Positions 26,434-35,190 of a stretch of DNA of 56,965 nucleotides are shown here, piece by piece; the stretch's first letter is position 1, and each line of letters starts with the position of its first letter. The translations under genes and the position numbers were made by a program. The notes below the pieces were generated by a model that searched no databases, was not told the origin of the DNA, and saw nothing but the letters and a program-made list of their open reading frames with translations. The stretch lies in NCBI GenBank assembly GCA_002305765.1, contig DBQU01000093.1, forward strand, positions 1 through 56,965, in the 5' to 3' direction. Origin of the DNA: Deltaproteobacteria bacterium UBA1386 (lineage in GTDB: Bacteria; Desulfobacterota; Syntrophorhabdia; Syntrophorhabdales; Syntrophorhabdaceae).

Positions 26434-26868
26434 TCACATGGATACTCCCCAGCCGTCCTCTATGCCGACCCAGTCGCGGTACTTCTCTTCACCGCCCCTG
26501 GCTCCCCAGTCCGAATCGATGGTCAGCTTGGAGCTGATGCCGCCCCGGGGGTGGCATATCATGACGATGCGGACCCGGTCAGGCTCGTAGGTCTCCATGA
26601 CGTGGTCGTACATTATGTTGATGAGCCGCTCATAGGAGACGATGATGTCCCTGAGCTGGAAGACGTACTGCTTGAGGGATTTCAGCTCTATGACCTTCTT
26701 CTTCGGATAGAACGTCAGATACACGACCGCGAAATCCGGCTGTTCGCCCACACCGAGGAAGGTAAACTCGGGGATCTTTATCTTGATCTCATAAGCCTCC
26801 TTCGTGGGGTTGGGTATGGATTTGAGGATCGATCTGTCGATGTCCTTGTATGTCTTCACGTTGCCCAT
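26434..26868 (-). CDS. QueF-like protein without catalytic cysteine
   Basis: A 144-residue homologue of type I QueF, the NADPH-dependent preQ0 reductase of queuosine biosynthesis. Clear family blocks are NPTKEAYEIKIKIPEFT, QPDFA, VIELKSLKQY and HPRGGI. In QueF the nucleophilic Cys lies in EFTSLCPKTGQPDF. Here that segment reads EFTFLGVGEQPDF: the Cys is replaced by Gly39 and one residue is missing. The substrate-binding FHE motif is SYE (78-80). Asp45 and Glu80 remain. Reduction of preQ0 by the known thioimide mechanism is impossible without the Cys, so this is a tunnelling-fold protein with another or lost function. GAGGTG precedes the ATG. thyX lies just upstream on the same strand. Confidence 0.82.
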   Translation of the reverse strand: MGNVKTYKDIDRSILKSIPNPTKEAYEIKIKIPEFTFLGVGEQPDFAVVYLTFYPKKKVIELKSLKQYVFQLRDIIVSYERLINIMYDHVMETYEPDRVRIVMICHPRGGISSKLTIDSDWGARGGEEKYRDWVGIEDGWGVSM

Positions 26869-26894
26869 TTTTCACCTCGTAGTCTTGGACCCTT

Positions 26895-27620
26895 CTAAAT
26901 GGTCCGGAACGTTTCGCGCACCTCTTCCGCCCCGCCGCAGGAATACTCCCCCTCTGGACAGGGACCCGAAAGGCACGCAGGCCCCGCCTCACGGAATATC
27001 GCCGGGGCCGCCTTCCTGGCAAGCCTCAGCATCTCCATGGCCATGGCCCGTATCTCCCACTGGGCACGCCTGCAGCATCTCTGCGCGAAGAAATGCAGGA
27101 GCTCCCTGGCGTTCATGGTCATGATGATCTTTGTCTCGGCGGCATTGGGAAGCACGAAACGGGCGTCCTCGTACGCCGATTCGCCCTCGATCCCCCGCGC
27201 CTTCATCGCCTGGACCAGCTCGTTGTAGAACTCCTGTATGCCCTCCATGAAGAATTCGAAGCGTTCCTTGAGAACGGGGTCGACGCCGATCGACGGAGGA
27301 ACGATGTATCCGAACCCGTCCTCCATGCCGACGTAGCGCTGCGACTGCTGGCTGTACGAAGCGAGCCGGTGCCGCACGAGCTGGTGGGAGCAGGCACGCG
27401 ATATCCCCTCGATGGCGAAGGTGAAGGAAGCATGCTCGATGGGGCTAAGGTGCCCCATGTCGACGAGTTTTTCAATGAAAGGGTGCTGGTCGCTTGCTTC
27501 AACCCTTTCCACGACGGCGTCAACATCGGACGCGCTGTAGCACAGCTTCGCCGCCGCCGCCACGGTTTCCTCGGGGTCGGGCGTGTGCGCAAGCAGAACG
27601 ATCTTCAGTTTCGATTCCAA
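26895..27620 (-). CDS. thyX: FAD-dependent thymidylate synthase
   Basis: A 241-residue ThyX, which converts dUMP to dTMP using methylene-THF with FAD and NADPH. The signature RHRLASYSQQSQRY (RHRxxSxNxxSxR type) is present with flanking conserved histidines. A cysteine-rich C-terminus (CLSGPCPEGEYSCGG) is unusual. The start is TTG at 27620, supported by GGAG 8 nt upstream; no ATG fits. The QueF-like gene follows after 26 nt. Confidence 0.92.
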   Translation of the reverse strand: MESKLKIVLLAHTPDPEETVAAAAKLCYSASDVDAVVERVEASDQHPFIEKLVDMGHLSPIEHASFTFAIEGISRACSHQLVRHRLASYSQQSQRYVGMEDGFGYIVPPSIGVDPVLKERFEFFMEGIQEFYNELVQAMKARGIEGESAYEDARFVLPNAAETKIIMTMNARELLHFFAQRCCRRAQWEIRAMAMEMLRLARKAAPAIFREAGPACLSGPCPEGEYSCGGAEEVRETFRTI

Positions 27621-27648
27621 ATCCGGTCTCCTCTCTCTCCCGGTCCGT

Positions 27649-28020
27649 TCAGACCTCTATTCCCTGTTTACGAAGCTCCTCGGTCTTCTTTTTCGAACAC
27701 TCTTCGCAGCGGAACTCCGGTCTCGCGTCCCGGCTCTTGTCGTATCCCGCTGCCTTGACGATACGATAGCCCCTCGCCTCCTTACCGCAATCGACACAGA
27801 CAACGGCGTCCCTGACCTCCCACTGCACCGAAAGCAGCTCCGACGTGAAGATGAACTTGTCGACCCAAAAGAAGATGAGTCCGCCTATGAGATTGGCGAT
27901 GGTCGTCGCCATTATCTTGCCCGTGCCTGAAAGCATGTAAAGAACGACCGCCAGGATGGGTGTCGAGAGTTGCCACCGGACAAGATACAGCCCGTAACGC
28001 TTCAGGTTCACCTTCGCCAT
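27649..28020 (-). CDS. two-helix GtrA-like membrane protein with zinc-ribbon tail
   Basis: A 123-residue protein. Two transmembrane helices (about 17-35 and 38-58) include ANLIGGLIFFWVDKFIF, which resembles half of a GtrA-type flippase domain. The cytosolic tail has two cysteine pairs (CVDC and CEEC) that could bind zinc. AGGAGGGG lies directly before the ATG. It is upstream of thyX by 28 nt on the same strand. Function unknown. Confidence 0.65.
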   Translation of the reverse strand: MAKVNLKRYGLYLVRWQLSTPILAVVLYMLSGTGKIMATTIANLIGGLIFFWVDKFIFTSELLSVQWEVRDAVVCVDCGKEARGYRIVKAAGYDKSRDARPEFRCEECSKKKTEELRKQGIEV

Positions 28021-28193
28021 AACCCCTCCTATCCTTGAGTGCTACGAATTATTTTTTGATAACACTCTACTTCTTCTGTCTGCATCGTGTCAACCGAAAT
28101 AAACACAACGTTAACCGACCAACGAAACAACATACGAACCCCGGGGATCATCATGTTGACGCTTCCCGCGCCTTCCATGGTGACCACGGCCCA

Positions 28194-28790
28194 TCATCCA
28201 CCTCCCGCGCGTGCCATTATCGCATACCTCCAGTCAAACCGGGATACGGCACACTCGAAACCGGCTTCCGCGAGCCTCTCTGCAAGCTCTCCGGGCCTCA
28301 GGAAGTGGGCCGGTTCCCTGAAAATCTTCTCGCCACCGGTTATCATGGCACCCAGCAAACTTCCCGGATCGATCTCGAAAACGACCAGCATGCCGCCCTT
28401 CTTCATGACGCGCCTCAATTCCATGACGGCCCGCCGGGGCTCGCTGAAATGATGCAGGCTGTCGCCCACAAATACCGCGTCAAAACCCTCATCCGGAAAT
28501 GGCAGGTTCTCCGCTCTTCCCAGAACCTTTCGCGCAAAGTCCGGCGCGAACCTCAACATGCCCGCAGCCGGATCTATCATGGTGAAAAGAAGGTCACTTC
28601 GTACCTTGCGGGCAAACTGCGACAGCGTCCCTGTTCCCGAGCCCACATCGAGCACTGACCCCGCCACGGGGACCTTCTGAAGGGATGACGCAAAGACCGT
28701 TCTGAAGGCACGGGGATAAACGAGAGATGAAAAGGCCTTGAACACAGGGCCAAGCCGATCGAAAGGGATCATTCCAGTAGTATATAACAT
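28194..28790 (-). CDS. class I SAM-dependent methyltransferase (UbiE-like)
   Basis: A 198-residue methyltransferase of the Methyltransf_11/UbiE type. The SAM motif I is VLDVGSGTGTLSQFA; motif II and post-motif regions include FDAVFVGDSLHHF and RVMKKGGMLVVFE. It may act in menaquinone or other small-molecule methylation, but the substrate is not visible. An ATG at 28772 is an alternative start; the one at 28790 has AAAGAG 6 nt upstream. Confidence 0.8.
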   Translation of the reverse strand: MLYTTGMIPFDRLGPVFKAFSSLVYPRAFRTVFASSLQKVPVAGSVLDVGSGTGTLSQFARKVRSDLLFTMIDPAAGMLRFAPDFARKVLGRAENLPFPDEGFDAVFVGDSLHHFSEPRRAVMELRRVMKKGGMLVVFEIDPGSLLGAMITGGEKIFREPAHFLRPGELAERLAEAGFECAVSRFDWRYAIMARAGGG

Positions 28791-28927
28791 GTTTTCTCTT
28801 TAGACGTTGCCGGTAAAGGACCGGGAGAGGGGGTGTTTAAAAAGGACCGCGTTTTGTGATAGAAAGAAATCTGCATGAAATGCGCCATTCTGTACGACCG
28901 GCAGCGAGATGTGGGGAGGAACAACTA

Positions 28928-29989
28928 ATGTATGCTCTGCAATTCGATGAGACCAGATGCCTTCATTGCGAAAGCCAGGACTGCCTGGCAAAATGCCAGT
29001 ACATACACATCGGGAAAGACGGAAAACAGCCCGGGGAGATGGTCAGGATCGCCCGGGGTGAAGACTCCTTCGTCCTCCACGAGTGCGTGACCTGCTACGC
29101 GTGCGAGGAATACTGTCCCATGGGTAACCATCCGTTCTATCTCATCGTCGAAAGACAGGAGGCCTTGCGCATATCTCCCGTTCCCCGACCGCTCGTTACG
29201 AGGGCCGTAAACCTGGGCATTCCTTTCCGGGGAGAACCGGCCGTGAAAGAGATAAACGGGCCACTTCTGAACATGGCGGCCTTTTCCGAGCTGACACATC
29301 TCATTCAGGGAAGGCTGTTCGAGGACCTTCCCGTAATATCGACGGACGGTCGCAAGATGTTTCACTATTTCTGCCAGCTCATGTACCTCCATTACGCCCG
29401 GAGTTCCGTCATCAAGGAGAGGCTCCCCGGCATCATAGCGACCATAGAGCGGCACAAGCCGACGGAGGTCGTCTGTTTTCACGATGAATGTTACGGAACA
29501 TACGCATCGTACTGTCCCGCTGTCGGGATCGACGTGCCCTTCACTCCCGTCCATTTCTACGAGTACCTTTATGACCGTCTGACCGAATTAAAGGAGTTGA
29601 TCAAACCCGTCGGCATCAAGGTAGCCTACCAGCGCCCCTGTTCGTCACGGCTTTCGCCGGACAAGCACCGCTTTGTCGGCAAGATCTTCCGGCTCATCGG
29701 AGCCGAAGAGGTGAAGAGGGAGTTCGTCGACGAGAACGCCCTCTGCTGCGGCGGGACGATACAGGGACAGGGACGGGAAGGCAGCCGCAAGCGCGCGGCC
29801 GAGCTTCAGAGGAAGAACGTTGAAGATATGAAGAAGGCGGGGGCCGAGGTTTGCGTCTTTAATTGCCCGGCGTGCCTTCAGACGCTCGGTGGCATGGTCG
29901 CCCGCGAGGGCATACGTCCCGTGCACATGAGCGATCTTTGCCGGTTCGCGATCGGCGAAACACCCGCAGGGTGGGAGGTGACACGATGA
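28928..29989 (+). CDS. Fe-S oxidoreductase subunit (ferredoxin-HdrB-like)
   Basis: A 353-residue protein starting a three-gene operon. The N-terminal part has cysteine motifs for two [4Fe-4S] clusters (CLHCESQDCLAKC and CVTCYACEEYC). The C-terminal part is HdrB/CCG-like (VVCFHDECYG, ALCCGG, FNCPACLQT). It is probably the electron-transfer subunit for the FAD oxidase encoded next. GGGAGG lies before the ATG at 28928; the upstream in-frame ATG at 28856 has no ribosome-binding site. It overlaps the next gene by 4 nt. Confidence 0.8.
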   Translation: MYALQFDETRCLHCESQDCLAKCQYIHIGKDGKQPGEMVRIARGEDSFVLHECVTCYACEEYCPMGNHPFYLIVERQEALRISPVPRPLVTRAVNLGIPFRGEPAVKEINGPLLNMAAFSELTHLIQGRLFEDLPVISTDGRKMFHYFCQLMYLHYARSSVIKERLPGIIATIERHKPTEVVCFHDECYGTYASYCPAVGIDVPFTPVHFYEYLYDRLTELKELIKPVGIKVAYQRPCSSRLSPDKHRFVGKIFRLIGAEEVKREFVDENALCCGGTIQGQGREGSRKRAAELQRKNVEDMKKAGAEVCVFNCPACLQTLGGMVAREGIRPVHMSDLCRFAIGETPAGWEVTR

Positions 29990-31344
29990 ACGCGATCTAT
30001 CAGGCACTCGCGGATATCGTGGACGCCGAGCATGTTTCCGACAGGCCGGAAGAGCTCTACATATACTCCTTCGACCTGGGGACAGCGGAGCCTCACCGGC
30101 CTGATTATGTCGTGGCACCCCGAACTACGGGACAGGTGCGGGAGATAGTGCGCCTTGCCAACAGGGAGAAGGTCCCCGTGGTCCCTCTCGGAGGAGGGTT
30201 ATCGCTCGCCGGTCTCGCCGTCCCGCTCAAGGGCGGGATCCTGATCGACCTCAAGCGCATGGACCGCATACTTGAGGTGAACGAGAAAGGCCGCTACGCC
30301 GTCCTGGAATGCGGCGTCTCGCAGGGGCAGCTGACATCCTATCTGGCGGCTCATCACCCCGGTCTGACGCACTCGGAGCCTGGAGCCCCGCCCGCTGCGA
30401 CCGTCGCCGGCAATGCGCTCATCCACGGACAGGGTGACCTTGCCCAGCCTTACGGTTTCAACTCCGATCAGGTCAACGGCCTCGAGGTGGTGCTGCCGAC
30501 CGGGGAGGTCTGCCGCTTCGGTTCCTGCGCCATCGGTGCTTCGTGGTTCACCAATCATCCCCTCCCCGACGTAGGTCTCTTTTTTGGGTGGTGCGGGACC
30601 ACGGGTCTTATCACGAAGCTGTCGATCCGCCTCTATCCCGCCAAAAGGATCCGTGGCGTCGGTCAGTTTGTCGTGGAAGACGAAGAGCTCGTTCCCGAGA
30701 TCATCGGGAGGGTTACGGGAACTCAAATGGCAGAGGACGTCATAGCATACAGCCGTGCGATTCCTCCCTTCGGCCTCGGCCTTCAGCATTTCACGGTTAA
30801 TATCGCCGCAAACTCAGAGAAGGAACTGGAGTTCAAGCAGGAACTCATCTGGGACGATGCGCTCGGCGAGTATATTCGCCGGGGGGACGGAGGCTATCTG
30901 GGATTCACTCGCGGACTCGAGCATCCCCAGATATCCAAGACCTCCGATTACAAGAAGGGCGGCGGCTTCGAATATGTGGGAAGCATCATGCCCATCGAGA
31001 AATATCCCGAATGCTATCGCCGGGGCCGGGAGATATCGGAGAGACACGACATCCCCTACACGGTGACGGGCCGGTGCGTCGGCGTCGGGCACTCGATGAT
31101 GTTCGCGTGGACCTACGCCTTTAACCGGGCCGATCCCGAGACGATGCGACAGGCACGGGAGGCCCTGCACGAAACCGATGACCTTGTCCTGGAACTGGGC
31201 GGCGTGATATGGAAGCCGGGGACGTACGGACAACAGCTCATCCTCGGGCGCCTCGACCCGGGCACGCGGGCGCTCATGAGACGCATCAAAGAGGTCCTCG
31301 ACCCCGGAGGCATCATGAACCCGGGAAACTGGGAGGGAATATGA
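29986..31344 (+). CDS. FAD-linked oxidase (GlcD/lactate dehydrogenase type)
   Basis: A 452-residue flavoprotein of the PCMH/VAO family. FAD-binding residues lie in VPVVPLGGGLSLAG and in PPAATVAGNALIHGQG, and the C-terminal RLDPGTRALMRRIKEVLDP block is typical of GlcD and D-lactate dehydrogenases. It probably oxidises a 2-hydroxy acid, or runs in reverse on a carbonyl, with electrons passing to the flanking Fe-S subunits. ATGA overlaps on both sides show that the three proteins are made together. The substrate is unknown; glycolate or lactate is only a family guess. Confidence 0.85.
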   Translation: MNAIYQALADIVDAEHVSDRPEELYIYSFDLGTAEPHRPDYVVAPRTTGQVREIVRLANREKVPVVPLGGGLSLAGLAVPLKGGILIDLKRMDRILEVNEKGRYAVLECGVSQGQLTSYLAAHHPGLTHSEPGAPPAATVAGNALIHGQGDLAQPYGFNSDQVNGLEVVLPTGEVCRFGSCAIGASWFTNHPLPDVGLFFGWCGTTGLITKLSIRLYPAKRIRGVGQFVVEDEELVPEIIGRVTGTQMAEDVIAYSRAIPPFGLGLQHFTVNIAANSEKELEFKQELIWDDALGEYIRRGDGGYLGFTRGLEHPQISKTSDYKKGGGFEYVGSIMPIEKYPECYRRGREISERHDIPYTVTGRCVGVGHSMMFAWTYAFNRADPETMRQAREALHETDDLVLELGGVIWKPGTYGQQLILGRLDPGTRALMRRIKEVLDPGGIMNPGNWEGI

Positions 31345-32525
31345 TGCCTTTAGACACCTACGAATTCAACGATGTCATCCACCGCTGTTTCAGATGCGGC
31401 TATTGCAAGTTCCCCACGAACTGGATGGACGTGAACAACTGCCCACCCTACGCCCGCTTCCGCATGGAATCCTATTCCTGCGGCGGAAGGCTCTGGCTGA
31501 CACGGGCGTGGCTGAATGAGACACTCGAGTGGTCGGAACACCTTGCCGAGATCCTCTACTCCTGCACCACCTGCAGGAACTGCGAGGTCAAGTGTCCATT
31601 GAGCTTCAACGTGGACATTGTCAACATGGTGGTGGCGGCGAGGAGCGAGATGATAGAACGGGGAAAGGTCCCGCCAGCCGTGAGGAGATTCCTCGAAAAC
31701 ATCGACCTCCACGGCAACCCTTATGGCAGCGCCCGCAGCAGGCGCGACTCGTGGATGCAGGGGACGGACATAGAGCGATACGAGGGCCAGGAGTACCTGT
31801 ACTACGTTGGATGCACGGGCTCCTACGACACGCGGGCGCAGAGGTCCGCCCGGGCCCTCGCGACCCTGCTCGGCAAGGCCGGCGCTTCCTTCGGAGTGCT
31901 GGGCAACCATGAGAACTGCGACGGCAACGAGGTGCACAAGCTGGGCGAGGCAGGCCTCTTCGAAATGCTGGCGCAGGACAACATCGAGCGCTTCAAGGCC
32001 CTCGGAGCGAAGAAGATCGTCACCCTTTCACCCCACGCCTACAACGCGATGAAGAACCTCTACCCCCTGTACGGCGGCGACTTCCAGGTATTCCACTACA
32101 CCGAATTGCTCTATGAACTCTTCAAGGAAGGAAAACTGGACGTTTCAAACGGATTCGACGCGCGGCTGACATACCATGACCCGTGCTTCCTGGGGCGGTG
32201 GAACGACGGGTACGAGACACCGAGGAGGCTTCTCGCCGCTGTTCCCTCCCTTCGGTTGGCCGAGATGGAGAAGAGCAGGGACGCGGCACTGTGCTGCGGC
32301 GGAGGGGCCGGCAATTTTGAGATAGACCTTCTCGGCGGCGGCGATTCGAGCCCGGCGCGACGCCGGGTCAGACACGCTGCCGAAACGGGAGCGACCGTCC
32401 TCGCGGTGGCTTGTCCGAAATGCCTCGTCATGCTCGAAGACGCCCTCAAGGCGGAGGAACTCGAGGAGAAGCTGGCCGTAAGGGACATCGCGGAGATACT
32501 GACAGAGGCCGGCGGAATACGATGA
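31341..32525 (+). CDS. Fe-S oxidoreductase subunit (GlcF/HdrD-like) with altered CCG site
   Basis: A 394-residue protein with N-terminal cysteine motifs (CFRCGYC and CTTCRNCEVKC) and two HdrD-type CCG domains. The second is intact (ALCCGGGAGNFE, VACPKCL). The first reads NHENCDGNE where family members have a CCG, so one of the paired cysteines is lost. It probably mediates electron flow from the FAD subunit. The start is ATG at 31341 (tandem ATGATG), overlapping the FAD oxidase stop. It converges on the histidine kinase gene. Confidence 0.82.
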   Translation: MMPLDTYEFNDVIHRCFRCGYCKFPTNWMDVNNCPPYARFRMESYSCGGRLWLTRAWLNETLEWSEHLAEILYSCTTCRNCEVKCPLSFNVDIVNMVVAARSEMIERGKVPPAVRRFLENIDLHGNPYGSARSRRDSWMQGTDIERYEGQEYLYYVGCTGSYDTRAQRSARALATLLGKAGASFGVLGNHENCDGNEVHKLGEAGLFEMLAQDNIERFKALGAKKIVTLSPHAYNAMKNLYPLYGGDFQVFHYTELLYELFKEGKLDVSNGFDARLTYHDPCFLGRWNDGYETPRRLLAAVPSLRLAEMEKSRDAALCCGGGAGNFEIDLLGGGDSSPARRRVRHAAETGATVLAVACPKCLVMLEDALKAEELEEKLAVRDIAEILTEAGGIR

Positions 32526-32555
32526 TGGGGCCCGCGCTGTCCGTCTTCCCGTCCT

Positions 32556-33647
32556 TCACCGCCTGGGAATGACAAACCAGAATCTGCTGCCCTTTCCCGG
32601 GACACTCTCGACCGACAGCGTTCCATTGTGGGCTTCTATGATCCCCCTGGCTATTGACAGGCCCAGACCGGAACCTTCACTGTCACGGTCCACACGGCAA
32701 AAAGCATCGAATACACAGGGCATGTCCTGCTCGCGGATACCGATCCCGGTATCCATGACCTCGACAAAAACACGGCGCGCGTCGCTCGTGAGGCGTACCG
32801 TCACCGTCCCCCCCGCATTGGTGTATTTCACGGCGTTGTCCAGGAGATTGGCCAGAACCCTGTCTATCATCGCGCTATCGGCTTCCACTGCCGGCACGTC
32901 AACCTGAGCGTCTTCAAAAACGATCTGCACGCCTTTCTTCTCAGCTGTCAGCCTCACCATCTCGATCTGTTCTCTGAGGGCCGCATTGATATCGTACGGG
33001 CCAGGGACGGGATCGCACTTGCCGGTGTCCAGTCTTGAAAATTCAACGAATTTGGACACCATGGCCTGCAGTCTCGAAATGGATCTCATAATGGTGGAAA
33101 GGTGATCCCTTTGCTTGTCGCTCAAAGGGCCCGCCTTCCCGGAGAACAGTCTCTGCAATAGTCCGGAAACCCCTGCAAGGGGACTCTTCATGTCGTGAGC
33201 GAACATGGAGAAGAGGTTCCTGCGTTCCCGCTCCATGCGCTTTTTGTCCGAGATGTCCCTGAAAAACTCGACTCCCCCTATGAAGTCTCCCGAGGCGTTG
33301 AAAAGCGGAAAGGCCGTGACGAGCAGCGCGACCGTTTCGCCGCTCCTCGTCTTCAACAATGTCTCAGACGCGACGGAAGAGGTATGCTCCTTGAGCACAC
33401 GCGCAAACAGGGGACACGAACCGGGGTCTTGCGCGCCGTGGATGATCTCGAAATGTGATCTGCCGATAACGTCGTCCCGGGAATAACCCGTGAGGTCCTG
33501 CGCCATGTGATTGAACTCCAGGATAATGCCGTTCCTGTCGACCAGCGAGAAACCCATGGGAAGGTTCCGGATCACGAGGCGGTACACATCCCGGTCAGGC
33601 ATACCGAATGAATCACGCAAGAGCCGTTCATGATCCTTTTTTTTCAT
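32556..33647 (-). CDS. PAS-domain sensor histidine kinase
   Basis: A 363-residue soluble histidine kinase. A PAS domain (about 20-130, VIRNLPMGFSLVDRNGIILE) leads to the H-box FAHDMKSPLAGVSG with the phospho-accepting His. The ATPase follows with N-box NLLDNAVKYTNAGG, G1 DTGIGI and G2 GSGLGLSIARG. There is no transmembrane segment, so it senses an internal signal. It is the last gene of the leftward cluster. No response regulator lies next to it; the sigma54 activator at 38405 has no receiver domain. Confidence 0.9.
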   Translation of the reverse strand: MKKKDHERLLRDSFGMPDRDVYRLVIRNLPMGFSLVDRNGIILEFNHMAQDLTGYSRDDVIGRSHFEIIHGAQDPGSCPLFARVLKEHTSSVASETLLKTRSGETVALLVTAFPLFNASGDFIGGVEFFRDISDKKRMERERRNLFSMFAHDMKSPLAGVSGLLQRLFSGKAGPLSDKQRDHLSTIMRSISRLQAMVSKFVEFSRLDTGKCDPVPGPYDINAALREQIEMVRLTAEKKGVQIVFEDAQVDVPAVEADSAMIDRVLANLLDNAVKYTNAGGTVTVRLTSDARRVFVEVMDTGIGIREQDMPCVFDAFCRVDRDSEGSGLGLSIARGIIEAHNGTLSVESVPGKGSRFWFVIPRR

Positions 33648-33685
33648 GTCGATGACCGCCTCTTGAACACCTCTCCGTGGGCCTA

Positions 33686-34396
33686 TCAGACCTCGAGGGT
33701 TTTGCCCACGACCGCCTCAATGAAATCGGATCCGTAAGCTTCCCTGAACAACCGGATCGCTTCGCTTCCGGTGCAGTGTGTCGGCGCCACCTTGCCCACT
33801 CCCATCTCCTGGAACCTTTTTATCAGAAACCTGACGGTGGAAGGCGGCAGGTCCAGAGTATGAAAACCACCGAGAACGAGATAGATCGGCTCTGACATCC
33901 GCTCACGGACAGACACAAGGATCTCGGCGATCCCGTTATGCGCGCAGCCGGTGACGACCGTGATCCCCTTCTTCGATCTCACCACCAGTGCCTGCTCGGG
34001 AATTATGCCGTACCGGGACATTCCTTTCGTCTCTCCCGTCGTGTAGATGCCCGCGTCTATCTCCATGAAAGGTTCGACGGTGATGGCGCCCCCGCCGAAG
34101 GATGCGATCTTGTCCTTGAACTCGCCGCTCACACCGGGACAAACGTACACGGGCATGCCCGGATTGTGTGCCAGCAGGCGCCACAGCCCGCCTATGTGGT
34201 CCCAGTGCTCGTGGGACACGACTATCTTCCGGATCTCCTCCGGTCCCACGTTCATCGATCGCATATTGTGGAAGAGCATGTCTTCGCTCTCCCCGGCATC
34301 GAAAAGGACGTGACCGTTGACGAGATAGGAGACACCCCATCCCGCGAAGTAGTGCATGTCTTCCTTCCTGTTATCGAAGACTACCCTGATCTCCAT
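33686..34396 (-). CDS. MBL-fold metallohydrolase (COG1237 type)
   Basis: A 236-residue metallo-beta-lactamase-fold enzyme with metal motif SHEHWDHIGG, a conserved TGCAHNG, GGFHT and a C-terminal APTHCTG. This pattern fits the COG1237 group, which includes a proposed methanopterin-precursor synthase. The substrate is unknown. It starts 8 nt after the radical-SAM gene stop, so it belongs to the xdhC-led transcript. Confidence 0.85.
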   Translation of the reverse strand: MEIRVVFDNRKEDMHYFAGWGVSYLVNGHVLFDAGESEDMLFHNMRSMNVGPEEIRKIVVSHEHWDHIGGLWRLLAHNPGMPVYVCPGVSGEFKDKIASFGGGAITVEPFMEIDAGIYTTGETKGMSRYGIIPEQALVVRSKKGITVVTGCAHNGIAEILVSVRERMSEPIYLVLGGFHTLDLPPSTVRFLIKRFQEMGVGKVAPTHCTGSEAIRLFREAYGSDFIEAVVGKTLEV

Positions 34397-34404
34397 CTAT
34401 GAAA

Positions 34405-35190
34405 TTATATCTCCTTTCCTCTCCTTCGCAACGTGTCGGCGCCGCTTAAGGGAACAACCGCCTTCTTCCCGGCCGAATAAACATCCACCGAGCGCAATCC
34501 CTGCCTGTTGAAGAACGTCTTGATGCGCTTCATCTCCTCCCCGGGCAACGGCTGTTCCATGCAGGGTCTCAAGGGCGTATTGAGCTGGACCTCGTCGGGC
34601 CCGATCTCTCCCGCGAGGTCCGAGATCTCCCGCGCGGCATCTTTGTTCGCCTTCATAAACATTACCTGGAGAGCGAATCTACCCGGGAACTCTTTCCTGA
34701 AATCGGCAAGGGCCTCGACCACGTCCCGAAAACACACGCCTTCTGCGGGCCTGTTGATCGCCTCAAAGACATCGTCTGTGGCGGCGTCCAGCTTCGCTAT
34801 CACGAAGTCCGCGCCGAGAAGGTCTCTTCGCACATCCTTCCTGGCCATGAGGGACGAGTTCGTTATGACCGATATCTTTTCCTTCCTGACCTTCCTCAGG
34901 GCCCTGATGGCCTCACCCAGGTTCGACGCGAGCGTGGGTTCGCCCCTGCCCGAAAAGGTCAAATAGTCAATGCCCACGTCCGGCAGCGATTCGATCTCAC
35001 CGATCACATCCCCGGTGCGGACGAACCGATCCCTTGTCGTCCGTTTCGTAGCGTTCCTGCCAAGCTGACAATAGGTGCAATCGAAAGAGCAGATCTTCTC
35101 GGGACGTGAAAGGAGATCGATCCCGAGGGAGCTTCCAAGCCTCCAGGATGGCACGGGGCCGTAGATATACTTGAGATCAGCGTTTGGCAT
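34405..35190 (-). CDS. radical SAM protein (COG0731 type)
   Basis: A 261-residue radical-SAM protein. The cluster motif CSFDCTYCQLG follows the family opening YGPVPSWRLGSSLGID. SAM-binding GRGEPT and ITNSS are present. Homologues are distantly related to the tRNA-wybutosine enzyme TYW1 but lack the flavodoxin part; the reaction is unknown. Its start overlaps the xdhC stop by 14 nt, which suggests a link with molybdoenzyme maturation or the metal-cofactor cluster. Confidence 0.85.
   Translation of the reverse strand: MPNADLKYIYGPVPSWRLGSSLGIDLLSRPEKICSFDCTYCQLGRNATKRTTRDRFVRTGDVIGEIESLPDVGIDYLTFSGRGEPTLASNLGEAIRALRKVRKEKISVITNSSLMARKDVRRDLLGADFVIAKLDAATDDVFEAINRPAEGVCFRDVVEALADFRKEFPGRFALQVMFMKANKDAAREISDLAGEIGPDEVQLNTPLRPCMEQPLPGEEMKRIKTFFNRQGLRSVDVYSAGKKAVVPLSGADTLRRRGKEI

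Noticed and set aside
26434..26868. Calling the gene a functional queF
   Set aside because: The nucleophilic cysteine needed for the thioimide intermediate is absent, so the enzyme name would be misleading.
26344..26898. Plus-strand frame of 184 codons over the QueF-like gene
   Set aside because: It is antisense to a clear family member and begins in the inverted repeat.
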